From Devosia geojensis (GTDB taxonomy: Bacteria > Pseudomonadota > Alphaproteobacteria > Rhizobiales > Devosiaceae), in assembly GCF_000969415.1 (NCBI RefSeq), contig NZ_JZEX01000061.1, positions 62,001 through 126,000 on the forward strand: DNA of 64,000 bases, in the 5' to 3' direction. The notes under the pieces were generated by a model, which searched no databases, had not been told where the DNA came from, and saw nothing but the letters and a program-made list of their open reading frames with translations. Every line of letters starts with the position of its first letter. The stretch's first letter is position 1. Below are positions 62,898 to 64,000 of this stretch, in pieces. Position numbers and translations under genes: made by a program.

Positions 62898-64000
62898 TCA
62901 AGCGGTCGCGGCAGCGCTGGGCAGGCTCGCGAAGTGCTCCTCGTCGAGGCGCATCAGCGTCTTCATCATCAGGCCGCGGAAGACCGCGTTCTTCTCGTCG
63001 ATCTGCGGGGCAATGGCGGGCAGGCCGGCGATACGCCCGACGAGGGAGGCGGCGAGAGCCGCCTCGATCTCGGCGCGCATCAGGTGGTAGGCGCGCGCAC
63101 CCGGACCAACGATGCGCACATGGGTCGCGTCGAACAGCGAGATCACGCGGGAAAGGCCGTAGCCGATGGCGCGGCCGGCCATGTTGAACGCGTGGCGCGT
63201 GTTGCGGTCGCCGGCCCCGGCCCGCGCAATGAGGCCCTCGTACTGGCTCGCCGGAACCGAGGCGGCGGGCGGGGCGGTCTCGGGCACGGAATAGGCGGCG
63301 CGCAGGATCGCGTAGTCGGCCGCATAGGCCTCGATGCAGCCGCGTGCGCCGCACCGGCAGAGCGCGCCACCTGGCAGGTGGTTCATGTGGCCGAACTCGG
63401 TGGCGCCCTCGTTGCCGCGCCCGATGGTCTCGCCGCGGAAGGTCAGGCCCATGGCGACGGTCGAGCCGATGAAGACGGTGGCAACGCTCGCGTCGCGTAG
63501 GTCCGGATCGAGCCAGCGCGAGCCTTCGGCCAGGAGCCGGCCGCGCTTGTGGAGCGTCACCGGCACGCGGAACGCGGCGGCGACGTCCTCGGCTATCGGC
63601 CGGTCGGCAAGATGCGCGATGGGCGACCATTTGAGGTGCCCGCCGTCGCGGTCGAGGATGCCCTGCACGGAGATGGCGATGGCCAGGAGCGCGCGCATCT
63701 CGCGCCGGTTGCGCTCCCGCAGCAGGGCGAGCTGGCCGGCGATGAAATCGGCGGGGGCCACATCGCGGAACTCGTCCGGGCGCAGGGGCAGTTCGAACCG
63801 GTCGATCAGCGTGCCGCCATAGTCGACGAGCGAGAACTGGGTCCGGTTGACCTCGAGCTCTATGAGGACGACGCTTCCGGCAAGGCGGTTGAACCCGATC
63901 CGTACCGCCGGCCGGCCGCGGATGCGCATCGGGTCGCTGCCGTCCTCGCGCAGCTCCGTCAGCACTCCCTGGGCCAGCATGTCCTGGCTGATGGCGGTGA
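62898..64000 (-). CDS. ROK family transcriptional regulator/sugar kinase-like, 5' end outside window
   Basis: At least 367 residues in view, continuing past base 64000. The visible N-terminus, AISQDMLAQGVLTELREDGSDPMRIRGRPAVRIGFN, is the recognition wing of a NagC/XylR-type winged helix, so a DNA-binding domain precedes. ROK domain: VLIELEVNRTQFSLVDYGG, GNEGATEFGHMNHLPGGALCRCGARGCIEAYAADYAIL with the zinc-binding Cys-x-Cys-x4-Cys and the ExGH motif. Probably represses a sugar operon outside the window. Confidence 0.88.
   Translation of the reverse strand, partial: TAISQDMLAQGVLTELREDGSDPMRIRGRPAVRIGFNRLAGSVVLIELEVNRTQFSLVDYGGTLIDRFELPLRPDEFRDVAPADFIAGQLALLRERNRREMRALLAIAISVQGILDRDGGHLKWSPIAHLADRPIAEDVAAAFRVPVTLHKRGRLLAEGSRWLDPDLRDASVATVFIGSTVAMGLTFRGETIGRGNEGATEFGHMNHLPGGALCRCGARGCIEAYAADYAILRAAYSVPETAPPAASVPASQYEGLIARAGAGDRNTRHAFNMAGRAIGYGLSRVISLFDATHVRIVGPGARAYHLMRAEIEAALAASLVGRIAGLPAIAPQIDEKNAVFRGLMMKTLMRLDEEHFASLPSAAATA

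Overview
The window is a GC-rich stretch (about 60-68 % by eye) of an alphaproteobacterial chromosome. It carries ctrA, chpT, a single-receiver response regulator, an eipA-type DUF1134 gene, rpoH and fliI/fliJ, and its housekeeping gene content is typical of Hyphomicrobiales. The style is Devosia-like, but I cannot fix genus from sequence alone. No tRNA, rRNA, CRISPR array, prophage or complete insertion sequence was seen.

Region 1 (1-18 kb) is a glycan/glycoside biosynthesis locus. On the left is a plus-strand group: the 3' part of inositol-3-phosphate synthase, a histidine phosphatase and a clan GH-A glycosidase. In the middle is a minus-strand group: UDP-glucose dehydrogenase, a small acidic protein, a medium-chain dehydrogenase, a Gfo/Idh/MocA oxidoreductase, a polysaccharide-pyruvyl-transferase-family protein and an FrhB-like iron-sulfur protein. 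On the right is a tightly coupled plus-strand operon: two sugar epimerases, one GT4-like and three CgeB/GT1-like glycosyltransferases, a UDP-glucuronate decarboxylase and a methyltransferase, with stop and start overlapping by 4 bp at six of the seven junctions. UDP-glucose dehydrogenase plus UDP-glucuronate decarboxylase should supply UDP-xylose. I infer a xylose-containing, possibly inositol-linked, product.

Region 2 (18.5-27 kb) is a LacI-controlled sugar uptake and breakdown operon: regulator, binding protein, two permeases, GH51 arabinofuranosidase, ATPase and two SDR dehydrogenases. Two copies of a 16-bp palindromic operator lie in the divergent promoter region.

Region 3 (27-35.9 kb) is a lower-GC island with a 2140-residue protein (N-terminal PD-(D/E)XK/Cap4-like nuclease segment, STAND-type P-loop NTPase, very long helical C-terminal half), followed by a HEPN-like protein that appears split between two overlapping frames. 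This is the strongest candidate for an anti-phage defence system.

Region 4 (35.9-64 kb) is mostly core genome: serC-alaE-serA, a hicAB toxin-antitoxin pair, a DMT transporter, purA, a thiBPQ operon under a TPP riboswitch with a divergent thiamine pyrophosphokinase, a secreted protein with three LNPQPLPPG repeats, rpoH, rluD, envelope genes (coiled-coil membrane protein, eipA, YHS protein), chpT with a response regulator, an alpha/beta hydrolase, ctrA, fliI-fliJ, two PRC-barrel proteins, a GNAT acetyltransferase and a ROK protein cut by the right edge. A foldback MITE-like element abuts and supplies the stop codon of thiQ.
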